The position numbers and the translations under genes are program-made. Below are positions 1 to 8,499 of a stretch of DNA of 40,860 bases, one piece after another; position 1 is the stretch's first letter; each line of letters starts with the position of its first letter. Source of the stretch: Acidobacteriota bacterium (GTDB taxonomy: Bacteria > Actinomycetota > Acidimicrobiia > Acidimicrobiales > Palsa-688); assembly GCA_028876385.1 (NCBI GenBank), contig JAGWSF010000151.1, positions 1 to 40,860 of the forward strand. The letters run 5' to 3'. Under the pieces are notes generated by a model that was given only the letters and a program-made list of their open reading frames with translations, was not told the DNA's origin and did no database searches.

Positions 1-148
1 GCGAGCGGCCCGCCGCCCCCGCCGGGGAAGCGGGACGCCGACGCCGGCCGAGGCGCGGCCAGACCGGCCACTCCCGCCCGCGCTGACCGGCGCCGCCGGT
101 CGCGGCGCGCCGGTCGGGGCCGTCCCGAAGCCCTAGCCTGGCCCCCCT

Positions 149-1789
149 GTGTTGTCCGCCCAGAACGTGACGGTGACCCGGGTCAACCGGACCGTCCTCG
201 ATTCGGTGTCGTTGTCGGTCGACCGTGGGTCGCGTCTGGGTGTGGTGGGCTCCAACGGGGTGGGCAAGAGCACCCTGCTGAGGGTGCTGGCCGGTTTGCA
301 GACCCCCGACGAGGGCCGGGTCGAGCGGGTGCCGGCCACCCTGCGGGTGGCCCTCTTCGCCCAGGAGACCGACGCCCAACCGGGTGAGGGGCTGATGCAG
401 TACCTCGCCCGGCGCACCGGTGTGGCCCACGCCGAGGCCGAGCTGGACCGCCTAACCGAGCTGCTCCAGAGCGATCCGGCGGTGGTCGACGACTACAGCG
501 ACGCGCTCGACACCTTCCTCGCCATCGGTGGCGACGACTTCGCGGTGCGGGCCGCGGTCACGGCCCGGGAGCTGGGACTGCCCCCTGAGAGCTGGGCGGT
601 GCCGGTCAGGGAGATGTCCGGGGGTCAAGCGGCGCGGGTGCGGCTGGCCGCCGTGCTGCTCACCAGGTCCGATGTGCTCCTGCTCGACGAGCCCACCAAC
701 GACCTCGACTTCGCCGGACTGGAGCTGCTCGAGCGGGCCGTCGAGCATTTCGACGGGGCGGTGATCGCGGTATCCCACGACCGGGCCTTCCTCGACGCCG
801 TCGCCACCCGCATCCTCGAGCTGGAGGAGCACTCCCACCGGGGCGCCGAGTACGCCGGCGGGTGGAGCGAGTTCGTGGAGCGACGGGCCCTGGCCCGGTC
901 CCAGGCCGGGGCCGCCTTCGCCGAATGGAAGGCCGAGCGGGACCGGCTGCGCTCGCGTATCCGCACCCAGCGGGCCTGGTCCGAGGAGGGGGCCCGCCGG
1001 GCCGCCCGCCGGCCCAAGGACCCCGACCGGGCCCAGCGCGGGTTCGCGATCAACCGCACGGAGAAGCAGGCCGCCAAGGTACGGGTGTCGGAGCGGGCCC
1101 TGGATCGCCTCGGTGAGGTGGACAAGCCGTGGGAGGGATGGCAGCTGCACCTCGACCTGGCCCCGACGCAGCGCAGCGGTGACCGGGTCGTCAACCTCGC
1201 CGGCGCCGTGGTGCGCCGCGGCGACTGGCGCTTGGGACCGGTCGACCTGGAGATCGGCTGGGCCGAGCGGGTGGTGATCACCGGTCCCAACGGCGGGGGC
1301 AAGTCGACTCTCCTGTCGGCCCTGACGGGGCGGGCCGATCTGGACGCGGGGCAGCGGTGGATCGGGCCCTCGGTCCGCTTCGGTGAGCTCGATCAGCACC
1401 GCCGCCCGGCCTCCCCGTCGGCTTCGCTGCTCGACGCCTTCGTGGCCGCCACCTCGGTGACCGTCCAGGAGGCCCGGTCGACCCTGGCCAAGTTCGGCCT
1501 GGGTGCCCCCCAGGTGGGGCGGGCGCTCGGGGGGTTGTCCCCCGGTGAGCGCACCCGGGCCCAGCTGGCCGAGCTGATGGTGCTCGGCACCAACTGCCTG
1601 GTCCTCGACGAGCCCACCAACCACCTCGATCTGCCGGCCATCGAGCAGATCGAGGAGGCCCTCGACTCCTATGAGGGCACCCTCCTGGTCGTGACCCATG
1701 ACCGGTGGCTCCTGGACCGCCTGGCCTACGACCGCCTGGTCGAGGTCCGCGACGGGGTGGTCGTCGCCGACGAGGCCCAGGGCCCCTGA
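149..1789 (+). CDS. ABC-F family ATP-binding protein (duplicated ATPase)
   Basis: A 546-residue soluble protein with two ABC nucleotide-binding domains and no membrane segment, the ABC-F layout. Domain 1 has Walker A GSNGVGKST (34-42), signature MSGGQ (about 156) and Walker B VLLLDEPTNDLD (176-187). Domain 2 has Walker A GPNGGGKST (379-387), signature LSPGE (about 463) and Walker B CLVLDEPTNHLD (483-494). An Arg-rich linker lies near residues 265-330, where ABC-F proteins carry the P-site tRNA interaction motif. ABC-F members act on the ribosome, either as translation factors or as antibiotic ribosome-protection proteins; which applies here cannot be read from the sequence. The GTG at 149 is preceded by a TAGCCT -10-like element at 134-139, so the mRNA may be almost leaderless. 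TTG 152 is an alternative start. The downstream neighbour is convergent. Confidence 0.93.
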   Translation: MLSAQNVTVTRVNRTVLDSVSLSVDRGSRLGVVGSNGVGKSTLLRVLAGLQTPDEGRVERVPATLRVALFAQETDAQPGEGLMQYLARRTGVAHAEAELDRLTELLQSDPAVVDDYSDALDTFLAIGGDDFAVRAAVTARELGLPPESWAVPVREMSGGQAARVRLAAVLLTRSDVLLLDEPTNDLDFAGLELLERAVEHFDGAVIAVSHDRAFLDAVATRILELEEHSHRGAEYAGGWSEFVERRALARSQAGAAFAEWKAERDRLRSRIRTQRAWSEEGARRAARRPKDPDRAQRGFAINRTEKQAAKVRVSERALDRLGEVDKPWEGWQLHLDLAPTQRSGDRVVNLAGAVVRRGDWRLGPVDLEIGWAERVVITGPNGGGKSTLLSALTGRADLDAGQRWIGPSVRFGELDQHRRPASPSASLLDAFVAATSVTVQEARSTLAKFGLGAPQVGRALGGLSPGERTRAQLAELMVLGTNCLVLDEPTNHLDLPAIEQIEEALDSYEGTLLVVTHDRWLLDRLAYDRLVEVRDGVVVADEAQGP

Positions 1790-1868
1790 CACCGCCCCCG
1801 CGTGGCCGGAGGGCTCAGCGGGGAGGCCGGCGACGAGGGCGCCGCCGGAGGGCTGGGACGAAAGCCCC

Positions 1869-2603
1869 TCAGGATCCGGTTGCGACCGAGGCTATGCCTC
1901 GGATCACCACATCGATGGTGGCTTCGAAGAGTTCGTCGACATCAATGTCATATGACTGCTGGAGCGGGGAGGGCTGGGACATGATCAGGTCGAGGGTGGC
2001 CGCCGATAGCACCACCGTCCGGCTGGGCCGGCCACCTGGTCGGCTGGCTCGCTGAACGGACCGGTTGGCGAGAATCTCTTCCTGGGCCACGAAACCCGAC
2101 AGTGTCCAGAGCAGCACCCGGCTGTAGAGCGTGATGATGGCAGGATCGGAAATGCCGGCTCGGCTAAGGATCTCAGTGAGGATCTGTCCGAGCTGCCACA
2201 TTCCGGGCGAGATGCTGGTCGTGCGCTGCAGGAGAACCATCGCACCGGGGTGGGCCTGCAACTCGTTGCGATAGTGGTGCATCACCTGCTTGAGCACCAG
2301 TGGCCAGTCGCCGTCGCCGATGGGCTCGGTGTTGATCGCGTCGAGGACCGCATCTCTCACAGAGTCGAGCAGCCCGTCGCGGTCCTCGAAGTACAAATAG
2401 AGGTTGCCGGCCGACATTCCCACGCGGGTCGCCAGCTTCCTCATGGAAAAATCCTCCAGCCCGGCCTCGTCGAGCAACTCGAGGGCGGCATGAATGATGG
2501 CATCCCGTTGCGACTGGCGCACCGAATCGGCTTCGACCGCTTCGCGCTCTACGGGGACGGCCAGAGACGGTGCCCCGCTCTTGGTGGAACCCTTGGACCC
2601 CAT
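1869..2603 (-). CDS. TetR/AcrR family transcriptional regulator
   Basis: A 244-residue regulator with an N-terminal TetR DNA-binding domain: the helix-turn-helix lies at about 52-73 (SMRKLATRVGMSAGNLYLYF) after an unusually long, polar 30-residue leader. The C-terminal ligand domain is not assignable to a sub-family by eye. It is transcribed divergently from the dioxygenase/ABC-transporter operon starting at 2743, and a perfect palindrome sits at that operon's transcription start, so it is probably the local repressor (inference). The ligand is unknown; a sulfonate or related organic acid would fit the neighbouring transporter. It is convergent with the ABC-F gene, with 79 bases between the stops and no convincing terminator. 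Confidence 0.9.
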   Translation of the reverse strand: MGSKGSTKSGAPSLAVPVEREAVEADSVRQSQRDAIIHAALELLDEAGLEDFSMRKLATRVGMSAGNLYLYFEDRDGLLDSVRDAVLDAINTEPIGDGDWPLVLKQVMHHYRNELQAHPGAMVLLQRTTSISPGMWQLGQILTEILSRAGISDPAIITLYSRVLLWTLSGFVAQEEILANRSVQRASRPGGRPSRTVVLSAATLDLIMSQPSPLQQSYDIDVDELFEATIDVVIRGIASVATGS

Positions 2604-2654
2604 TTGCTGTCCCTTCCGGCTCGCAACGAATCGATGATATTTGCTGGAGCGACC

Positions 2655-2684
2655 TTGACACTAGCTCGCCTCCGTCCTTAGTAT
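2655..2684 (+). promoter_or_regulatory. Promoter of dioxygenase/transporter operon
   Basis: TTGACA at 2655-2660, an 18-base spacer and TAGTAT at 2679-2684 form a near-consensus housekeeping promoter, striking in this GC-rich sequence. Predicted transcription starts near 2690, about 50 bases before the ATG at 2743. This argues against the upstream in-frame ATG at 2683, which lies inside the -10 element. Confidence 0.75.
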
Positions 2685-2696
2685 GAACAGTGTTCA
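2684..2696. promoter_or_regulatory. Palindromic operator TGAACA-G-TGTTCA
   Basis: A perfect 6-1-6 palindrome overlaps the last base of the -10 element and the predicted transcription start. Its size and position suit a TetR-type repressor, most simply the divergent TetR at 1869-2603. The binding partner is inferred. Confidence 0.65.
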
Positions 2697-2742
2697 GAGC
2701 GGCGTTCAGCGGGCGTTGCTCCTGGTCGATCCGGGGGGATAC

Positions 2743-3612
2743 ATGTCAGAGACACTGCGGGTGCGACCGCTCACCAGTTCCATCGGAGCGGTCGTGGAAG
2801 GCTTCGACCCGACCTATGGACTGAGCCCGTCGGGGGCCGAGGAACTGCGCCAGTTGCTATACGAGCATCTGGTCATCTTCCTTCCCAAGGTCACCGAGGA
2901 CCCCGACGTACACATGGAGATAGCCCGAGTGTTCGGCGAGCCGATTCCCCATCCGGTTCAGGCTGGTATGGGCGCACCGACCCAACTCTTGTCACCTATC
3001 AAGTCAGATGCTTACGGACCCGACGCGGACAGCGAATTCCATACCGACTACACCTTTCACCATGAAACGCCCGACGCCGCCGCGCTGCGGGCCATAGCCG
3101 TCCCGACTCGCGGCGGCGACACCATCTGGGCCAACATGTGCCAGGCGTTCGACGCCCTGTCGCCCGAAATCCAGAAACTGGTCAACGGACTCGACGCGTT
3201 CCACAGTCAAGGCGAGCGGTTCAACGAGCTGATCGTCCAGTGGTACGGCGAGACCGAGGGAAGGCGCATCGCCAAGGAGTTTCCCGGGGCCACTCATCCC
3301 GTGGTCGTCAGCCATCCGGTGACGGGCCGGCGAGTGCTGTTCGTGAACCCCGGATACACCCGCTCGATCGTCGGTCTGAAGTCCAGCGAGAGCAAAGCCC
3401 TCCTCGACTTCCTCTTCAACCACATGCGCGATCCTCGGTTCCACTGCCGCTACCACTGGTCGGTCGGGGATATCGCCATCTGGGATGAGCGGGCCACGGT
3501 CCACATGGGCGAAGGCAACTTCTGGCCGGAGCGGCGTGAGCTGGTCCGCATCACCCTTGGCAGCGCACTGCCTGAGCGGGCGGCCGACCCAACCGCTCTG
3601 ACCCCCGCGTGA
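2743..3612 (+). CDS. TauD/TfdA family Fe(II)/2-oxoglutarate dioxygenase
   Basis: A 289-residue member of the TauD/TfdA family. These enzymes hydroxylate the carbon next to a heteroatom group, for example taurine to sulfite plus aminoacetaldehyde. The iron triad is visible: H100-x-D102 in EFHTDYTFHH and distal H254 in ATVHMGEG. The 2-oxoglutarate-binding Arg is R265 or R269 in ERRELVRIT. The start at 2743 follows GGGGGGAT; an ATG at 2683 in the same frame would add 20 residues unlike the family and sits in the -10 box. It is the first gene of an operon with an SsuC/TauC-type permease (stop and start overlap by four bases), an ATPase and a binding protein. That context favours a sulfonate substrate, but 2,4-D-like or other acids are not excluded. 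Confidence 0.9.
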   Translation: MSETLRVRPLTSSIGAVVEGFDPTYGLSPSGAEELRQLLYEHLVIFLPKVTEDPDVHMEIARVFGEPIPHPVQAGMGAPTQLLSPIKSDAYGPDADSEFHTDYTFHHETPDAAALRAIAVPTRGGDTIWANMCQAFDALSPEIQKLVNGLDAFHSQGERFNELIVQWYGETEGRRIAKEFPGATHPVVVSHPVTGRRVLFVNPGYTRSIVGLKSSESKALLDFLFNHMRDPRFHCRYHWSVGDIAIWDERATVHMGEGNFWPERRELVRITLGSALPERAADPTALTPA

Positions 3613-4505
3613 CTGCTCCCAGCCGTGACCGATTGACCGCTCGCCGTCCCGCGCCGGAGATGGGAATCACCCCGGAGTCCGACGGGGACCCCGGTCTCGG
3701 TCATCTGGTCCGTCCCCCGGTCCGCTCACCCAAACGTCACAGCCGGCAGCGCACCCTGGCCACGCGGAGCCTGCTCCCCGCCGCAGTCTTGGGCCTGTGG
3801 TGCCTTCTCACCTATGGCAGCGTGATCAGCGCCCAACTCCTGCCCTCTCCTTCGGTCGTAGTCAGCACCTTGGGCAATCTCTGGGATCACCAACAGCTCG
3901 CCTACCAGCTGCAGGTATCACTTGGTCGTTCGTTGCTGGGCTTCGCGATCGGCGGGGGAGCCGGCCTGGTACTCGGCGTGGCTTCCGGTCTGACGCTCAT
4001 CGGAGAGGAGCTGGTCGATGCCCCGATGCAGATGCTGCGGATGGTGCCATTCCTGGCCTTGGTGCCGCTGTTCATCTTGTGGATGGGCATCGACGAGACC
4101 CCCAAGGTGGCCCTCATCGCGCTGGCCACTGTCTACCCGGTCTACCTCAACGCCTCGACCGGAGTACGCCACGTCGACAAGAAAGTGGTGGAGGCAGCCC
4201 GGATCTTCGGCCTCTCGCGTGTCCGGCTATCCAAAGAGGTCATCCTCCCCATGGCCCTGCCCCAGATTCTCACGGGGATTCGCTTCTCCCTCGGCATATC
4301 CATACTGGCCCTCGTTGCCGCCGAGCAGATCAATGCCAAAGCCGGGATCGGCTACATCATGCTCAACGCCCAGAACTACAACGAGCTGAATGTCATATTC
4401 GTCTGTGTCCTGCTCTACGTCGTGTTCGGCATCATGGCAGACCTGCTGGTCCGCCTGGTCGAGCATCTGGCCATGCCCTGGCGGGCCGGGGTGTCGGTGC
4501 GATGA
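3609..4505 (+). CDS. ABC transporter permease, SsuC/TauC type
   Basis: A 298-residue inner-membrane permease (BPD_transp_1 family). It has a hydrophilic N-terminal stretch of about 50 residues followed by about six hydrophobic segments. The EAA-loop region is seen as the segment EAARIFGLSRVRLSKEVILP, which contacts the ATPase. The sequence resembles nitrate/sulfonate/bicarbonate permeases: LPSPSVVVSTL near the first helix, LRMVPFLALVPLFILWMGI in the middle. The GTG start overlaps the dioxygenase stop (GTGA), and its own stop overlaps the next ATG (ATGA), so translation is probably coupled throughout. The long N-terminal tail is somewhat unusual; an internal start is possible. Confidence 0.92.
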   Translation: MTAPSRDRLTARRPAPEMGITPESDGDPGLGHLVRPPVRSPKRHSRQRTLATRSLLPAAVLGLWCLLTYGSVISAQLLPSPSVVVSTLGNLWDHQQLAYQLQVSLGRSLLGFAIGGGAGLVLGVASGLTLIGEELVDAPMQMLRMVPFLALVPLFILWMGIDETPKVALIALATVYPVYLNASTGVRHVDKKVVEAARIFGLSRVRLSKEVILPMALPQILTGIRFSLGISILALVAAEQINAKAGIGYIMLNAQNYNELNVIFVCVLLYVVFGIMADLLVRLVEHLAMPWRAGVSVR

Positions 4506-5275
4506 CCGACCTGAGGACGGCCCTGTTCCTGGAGGGAGTCGGCAAGTCGTTCGGTGATCGGTCCATCCTCGAAGGCGTCAACCTGCGCGTCGGGTCAGGA
4601 GAGATCGTGGCGCTCCTGGGAGCCAGCGGCAGCGGCAAGACCACCATCTTGCGCATGGTGGCCGGACTGGAGAGGCCCGACGCCGGGGAGGTCCTGGTGG
4701 TACGGACCCGCTCGGTCGTGTTCCAGGAGCCCCGACTGGTCCAGTCCAAGCGGGTCGGGCAGAACGTCCTGCTCGGTCTCGGGAAGGAGCGCCCCAAGCG
4801 CGCACTGGCCCTGGAGGCCCTTCGAGAGGTCTCCCTCGAGTCCCGAGCCAACGACTGGCCGGCCACCCTGTCGGGGGGTGAGGCCCAGCGTGTGGCTCTG
4901 GCCCGGGCCCTCGTCCGCAAACCCGATCTGCTGCTCCTCGACGAGCCCTTCGCCGCTTTGGACGCCCTGACCAGGGTTCGAATGCAGCAACTGCTCGTTC
5001 AGCTTCTCGAGAGCCATCACGTCGCGGCGCTCATGGTCACCCACGATGTCAACGAGGCGGTGGCGCTGACCGACCGCATCCTCGTACTCAAAGACGGTCG
5101 GATCTCACTCGAGGTGTGCATCCAAGAGGGCCGACCGAGAACAACGGCCGACAGCCGCCTGGCCGGCCTGGCCGTTGACCTCCTCGCCGAGCTCGGTGTG
5201 GTCGACCACTCGGTAAAGGCACGCCCGGATATCGCCCGGGCCAATCCATCGGCATCCAGACCGCTCGCCGGCTGA
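4502..5275 (+). CDS. ABC transporter ATP-binding protein, SsuB/TauB type
   Basis: A 257-residue ATPase for the preceding permease. It has Walker A GASGSGKTT, Q-loop VFQEPRL, signature LSGGEAQRVALARAL, Walker B LLLLDEPFAALD and switch His in MVTHDVNEAV. The open frame extends far upstream inside the permease gene, but the ATG at 4502 overlaps the permease stop in ATGA and begins exactly where ABC homology begins (MTDLRTALFLEGVGKSF), so it is taken as the start. The segment between Walker A and the Q-loop is a little short, as in SsuB/TauB proteins. Together with the permease and the lipoprotein at 5315 it forms a complete importer. Confidence 0.93.
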   Translation: MTDLRTALFLEGVGKSFGDRSILEGVNLRVGSGEIVALLGASGSGKTTILRMVAGLERPDAGEVLVVRTRSVVFQEPRLVQSKRVGQNVLLGLGKERPKRALALEALREVSLESRANDWPATLSGGEAQRVALARALVRKPDLLLLDEPFAALDALTRVRMQQLLVQLLESHHVAALMVTHDVNEAVALTDRILVLKDGRISLEVCIQEGRPRTTADSRLAGLAVDLLAELGVVDHSVKARPDIARANPSASRPLAG

Positions 5276-5314
5276 TGGCGACATAGTCACTTTTCATCTT
5301 CGGGGGGAACAGGT

Positions 5315-6355
5315 ATGTGGTTTGAAGAGACACACGGCCGGCGCGTGGGCCGACGATTCGCTTCTGCGGTGGTCGGGTTCGGCTTGGCGGCCGCGGCAGT
5401 CGTGGGCTGCGGATCGACCAGCAAGGCCGCCTCTGCGGGAACTTCTACCGCAGCGACCACCGCGCCGCTGTCCGCGGTGACGTTGCGGATGGGTGATCAA
5501 GCCACGAGCGTGCAAACCCTCCTAGAGACATCGGGCGAGTTGCAGAACCTGCCCTACCACGTCACGTGGAGCGAATTCCCGAGTGGGGCGGCAGGGATCG
5601 CGGCTCTCACCGGTGGTTCGGTGGATGTCGTGCCGACGGCCGACGCCCCAGCCATCTTCGCGTACGCCGCCCACGACCCCATCAAGGTGATCTCTGCCTC
5701 CCTTCCCAGTACGCCGAGCCAGTCGATCTACGGTCTGCTCGTCCCAGGCAATTCGACCATTGACAGCCTGGCTTCTCTTGCCGGCAAGAAGGTCGGGTGG
5801 CAGACCGGCAGCGTCGGGCAATACTTCGGCCTCCAGGCCCTGAAGCAGGCCGGCGTGCCCGCCTCCTCGGTCACCTTCGTGAATCTCACGGCCGGCAGCG
5901 CCCTGTCGGCGCTGAACGGGGGGAAAGTCGACGCCCTCTTCTCGTCCGATCCCTTCATGAGCATCGGCGTCGCCGACTTCCACGACAAGGTGGTGGTGAG
6001 CGGTGCCTCTTATGTGAAAGGCGAGACGTTTTGGATCGCCAGCTCTTCGGCGCTCGCCAGCCCATCGGTCAGTGCGGCCATCGGCGATATGGTCGGCCGC
6101 TACGCCAAGGCGCAGATTTGGGCCGCGGCCCACCGTTCGCAGTGGGCCGCCACCTTCTCCCGGATAACCGGCCTACCGGCCGCCGTAGCTGACCTGTACG
6201 TGAACCGCAGCCAGTACGTCACGGTTCCCATCACCGCGGCAAACATAATCACGCCCCTGCAGAACGAGGCCGACTTCTTCTATCAGCAGAAGGTACTGAC
6301 CGCTCCGGTTCACCTGACGGCCCTGTTCGATACGAGGTTCAACAAGCAGGCCTGA
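5315..6355 (+). CDS. ABC transporter substrate-binding lipoprotein (SsuA/NMT1-like)
   Basis: A 346-residue extracytoplasmic binding protein. The signal peptide has an Arg-rich start, a hydrophobic core and lipobox VVGC, predicting lipidation at Cys32. A Ser/Thr/Ala linker (33-55) follows. The mature part has the SsuA/NMT1/THI5-like two-lobe pattern: LRMGDQATSVQTLLETSGEL, then GGSVDVVPTADAPAIFAYAA and GKKVGWQTGSVGQYFGLQAL. The ATG follows a GGGGGGAA Shine-Dalgarno with suitable spacing. It lies 39 bases after the ATPase stop, as last gene of the operon; classical tau operons put the binding protein first. A sulfonate or similar small anion is the likely ligand, from context. Confidence 0.9.
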   Translation: MWFEETHGRRVGRRFASAVVGFGLAAAAVVGCGSTSKAASAGTSTAATTAPLSAVTLRMGDQATSVQTLLETSGELQNLPYHVTWSEFPSGAAGIAALTGGSVDVVPTADAPAIFAYAAHDPIKVISASLPSTPSQSIYGLLVPGNSTIDSLASLAGKKVGWQTGSVGQYFGLQALKQAGVPASSVTFVNLTAGSALSALNGGKVDALFSSDPFMSIGVADFHDKVVVSGASYVKGETFWIASSSALASPSVSAAIGDMVGRYAKAQIWAAAHRSQWAATFSRITGLPAAVADLYVNRSQYVTVPITAANIITPLQNEADFFYQQKVLTAPVHLTALFDTRFNKQA

Positions 6356-6398
6356 CTCTGCCGGAGCCGGAGCCGCTCGGTCCTCAGCCGAATTAACC

Positions 6399-6427
6399 TT
6401 GACAAGGTAGTGAGTCACCACTAACTT
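6399..6427 (+). promoter_or_regulatory. Promoter and overlapping operator of TetR-exporter pair
   Basis: TTGACA (6399-6404), a 17-base spacer and TAACTT (6422-6427) form a promoter whose start point would coincide with the ATG at 6434, giving a leaderless message. The 19-base element at 6408-6426 covers the spacer and -10. Its reverse complement AGTTAGTGGTGACTCACTA recurs as AGTTAGTGACCACTCAATA before the exporter gene at 7032-7050, the expected arrangement for an autoregulated TetR repressor. Confidence 0.7.
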
Positions 6428-6433
6428 GATGTC

Positions 6434-6991
6434 ATGCGCATGACGGCCGACGAGCGACGTCAGGAAATCCTGAAGGCCGCCGTCGCCGAATTTGCCCTCG
6501 GTGGCCTGGAGGGCACCTCGACCGAGGACATCGCCCGCCGGGCGGGGATATCGCAGCCCTACCTGTTCCGCCTCTACCCCACCAAGAAGGCCCTGTTCAT
6601 CGCCTCCGTGGAGGCGGCGTTCGGCCGCATCACCACGGCCTTGGAAGACTCGGCCCGGGGGCTCGACGACGAAGGCGCTCTGGAAGCCATGGCCGACACC
6701 TACACGGTGCTCCTCCAGGACCGGGAGCTGCTCCTGGTCCAGCTGCACGCCTACGCCGCCTGCGGCGACCCCGACATCCGGGTGGCGGCGCGGCGCTGCT
6801 TCCGCAAGTTGTGGTCCACCATCTCGGGTGTGGCCGGGATCGGCGGGGAGCGCCTGACCATGTTCGTGGCGGTGGGGATGCTGCTCAACGTGGCCGCCGC
6901 CCTCGAGCTCGACGAGGTCGACCAGGAGTGGGCCCAGCTGTGTTCGAAGGTCCCTCCCTCGTGGCTGGAGAACGGCGATGGCGTCGATTGA
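6434..6991 (+). CDS. TetR/AcrR family regulator of the adjacent exporter
   Basis: A 185-residue TetR protein. The DNA-binding domain is MTADERRQEILKAAVAEFAL followed by the helix-turn-helix TEDIARRAGISQPYLFRLYP at about 35-54, with the typical FxxK-like capping segment TKKALF after it. The C-terminal domain is helical and hydrophobic, as in drug-binding TetR proteins. It lies 74 bases upstream of a DHA2 exporter in the same orientation, and both genes are preceded by the same 19-base element, so it probably represses itself and the exporter until a toxic ligand binds. The ATG lies 6 bases after the -10 element, so the transcript appears leaderless. Confidence 0.92.
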   Translation: MRMTADERRQEILKAAVAEFALGGLEGTSTEDIARRAGISQPYLFRLYPTKKALFIASVEAAFGRITTALEDSARGLDDEGALEAMADTYTVLLQDRELLLVQLHAYAACGDPDIRVAARRCFRKLWSTISGVAGIGGERLTMFVAVGMLLNVAAALELDEVDQEWAQLCSKVPPSWLENGDGVD

Positions 6992-7023
6992 CGGGCCGGC
7001 CCACCCATGCGCCATTTTTTTTC

Positions 7024-7058
7024 TTCACGTTAGTTAGTGACCACTCAATACTAAGGAG
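7024..7058 (+). promoter_or_regulatory. Exporter promoter with operator and strong RBS
   Basis: TTCACG (7024-7029) and AATACT (7047-7052) are 17 bases apart. The operator-like AGTTAGTGACCACTCAATA (7032-7050) fills the spacer, and AAGGAG (7053-7058) lies 7 bases before GTG 7066. This Shine-Dalgarno fixes the exporter start, although the reading frame is open much further upstream. Confidence 0.65.
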
Positions 7059-7065
7059 TACCGCT

Positions 7066-8499
7066 GTGCCGCCCACCCCATCCACCCCCAGGTTCCCGGT
7101 CGGTTGGACCTACGCCCTGGCCGCCGTGGCCTCGTTCATGGTCAGCCTGGACAACCTGGTCGTGACCACCGCCCTGCCCCAGATCCGCCTCCATCTGCAC
7201 TCAGGGGTGCAGGGACTGGAGTGGATCGTCAACGCCTACACCCTCACCTTCGCCGTCCTGCTGCTCACCGGCGCCGCCCTCGGCGACCGTTTCGGCCGGC
7301 GGCGCATACTGACCATCGGGCTGGCCGTGTTCACGGTGTCGTCGATGGCCGCGGCCCTGGCTCCTTCCATCGGCTTCCTCGTGGCCGCCCGCACCCTGCA
7401 AGGTGTCGGCGGGGCCATGATCCTGCCCCTGACGCTGACCATCGTGGCCAACGCCGCTCCGGCCGAGCGGCGAGGCGCCATCCTCGGCATGTACGGGGCG
7501 GTCGGGGGTCTGGCCGTGGCCTTCGGGCCCCTGGTCGGGGGACTGATGACCGAGGTGGCCTCGTGGCAGTGGATCTTCTGGATCAACGTCCCCATCGGTG
7601 TCGTCACCCTCGCCCTGATCGGCCGCATCGCCGAGTCGTGGGGTCCGGCCCAGCGCCTCGACCTACCCGGGCTGGGCTTGGTCTCCTCGGGGCTGTTCGC
7701 CACGGTCTACGCCCTGGTGCGGACCGACACCTATGCGTGGGGCTCCCCCCAGGTCGTGGTCCCGCTCGGGGCCGGCGCCGCCCTGCTCGCCGCCTTCGTG
7801 GCCCACGAGCGGCGGACGCCCCAACCCATGCTGCCCCTGCGGCTGTTCACCAACCGCAGCTTCAGTGCCTCCAACATCGCCTCCCTGCTGTTCAGCTTCG
7901 GGATGTTCGGCTCCATCTTCCTGCTGGCCCAGTTCCTCCAGACGGTTCAGCACTTCTCCCCTATCGGGGCCGGACTGCGCACCCTGCCCTGGACGGCCAT
8001 GCCGATGTTCGTGGCGCCCATCGCCGGCCCCCTGTCCGACCGCATCGGCGGCCGCCCTTTGATGGTCACCGGGCTGACCATGCAGGCCGCCGGTTTGGCC
8101 TGGCTGGCCACCCTCCTACGCCCGACGGCTACCTTCGCCGACCTGGTCGGCCCCTTCGTGCTGTGCGGCATCGGCATGTCGCTGTTCTTCGTGCCGGTGA
8201 GCCAGATGGTCCTCGGCTCGGTCGGCCCGCTCGAGCAGGGCGTGGCGTCGGGGGCCAACAACGCCGTCCGGGAGTTCGGCGGTGTCCTCGGCATAGCGGT
8301 GCTCGCCTCAGTGTTCGCCAGCCGGGGTAGCTACGCCTCGGGGGCCGCCTTCGTGGCCGGCACCCGGCCGGCTGTCGCCGTCGGGGCGCTCATCGTCGGG
8401 CTGGGGGCCGTCGCCGCAGCCTTCACCCACCGTCGCGGGACGGGCGGAGTCATGGTCGAGGCGCCAGCCCTCGACTCGCCCGAGCTGACCACGGCGTGA
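7066..8499 (+). CDS. DHA2 family MFS multidrug exporter (EmrB/QacA type)
   Basis: A 477-residue membrane protein with about 14 hydrophobic segments, the length and topology of drug:H+ antiporter family 2. Near the N-terminus it has the DHA2 signature LDNLVVTTALPQI (28-40) in helix 1 and motif A LGDRFGRRRILTIG (72-85) in the first cytoplasmic loop. GPLVGGLMTEVASWQWIFWI matches the antiporter motif C/helix 5-6 region. It would export hydrophobic or cationic compounds using the proton gradient. GTG 7066 is chosen because of the AAGGAG seven bases upstream and because homology starts there. It is controlled, by inference, by the preceding TetR. Its last three codons form the first unit of an 11-bp tandem repeat. 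Confidence 0.92.
   Translation: MPPTPSTPRFPVGWTYALAAVASFMVSLDNLVVTTALPQIRLHLHSGVQGLEWIVNAYTLTFAVLLLTGAALGDRFGRRRILTIGLAVFTVSSMAAALAPSIGFLVAARTLQGVGGAMILPLTLTIVANAAPAERRGAILGMYGAVGGLAVAFGPLVGGLMTEVASWQWIFWINVPIGVVTLALIGRIAESWGPAQRLDLPGLGLVSSGLFATVYALVRTDTYAWGSPQVVVPLGAGAALLAAFVAHERRTPQPMLPLRLFTNRSFSASNIASLLFSFGMFGSIFLLAQFLQTVQHFSPIGAGLRTLPWTAMPMFVAPIAGPLSDRIGGRPLMVTGLTMQAAGLAWLATLLRPTATFADLVGPFVLCGIGMSLFFVPVSQMVLGSVGPLEQGVASGANNAVREFGGVLGIAVLASVFASRGSYASGAAFVAGTRPAVAVGALIVGLGAVAAAFTHRRGTGGVMVEAPALDSPELTTA

Noticed and set aside
452..1792. Long minus-strand open frame of 446 codons
   Set aside because: It is antisense to a clear ABC-F gene; its residues are low-complexity Gly/Val/Pro/His typical of a GC-rich shadow frame.
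2683..2742. N-terminal extension of the dioxygenase from ATG 2683
   Set aside because: It starts inside the -10 box and the palindrome and has no Shine-Dalgarno or family similarity.
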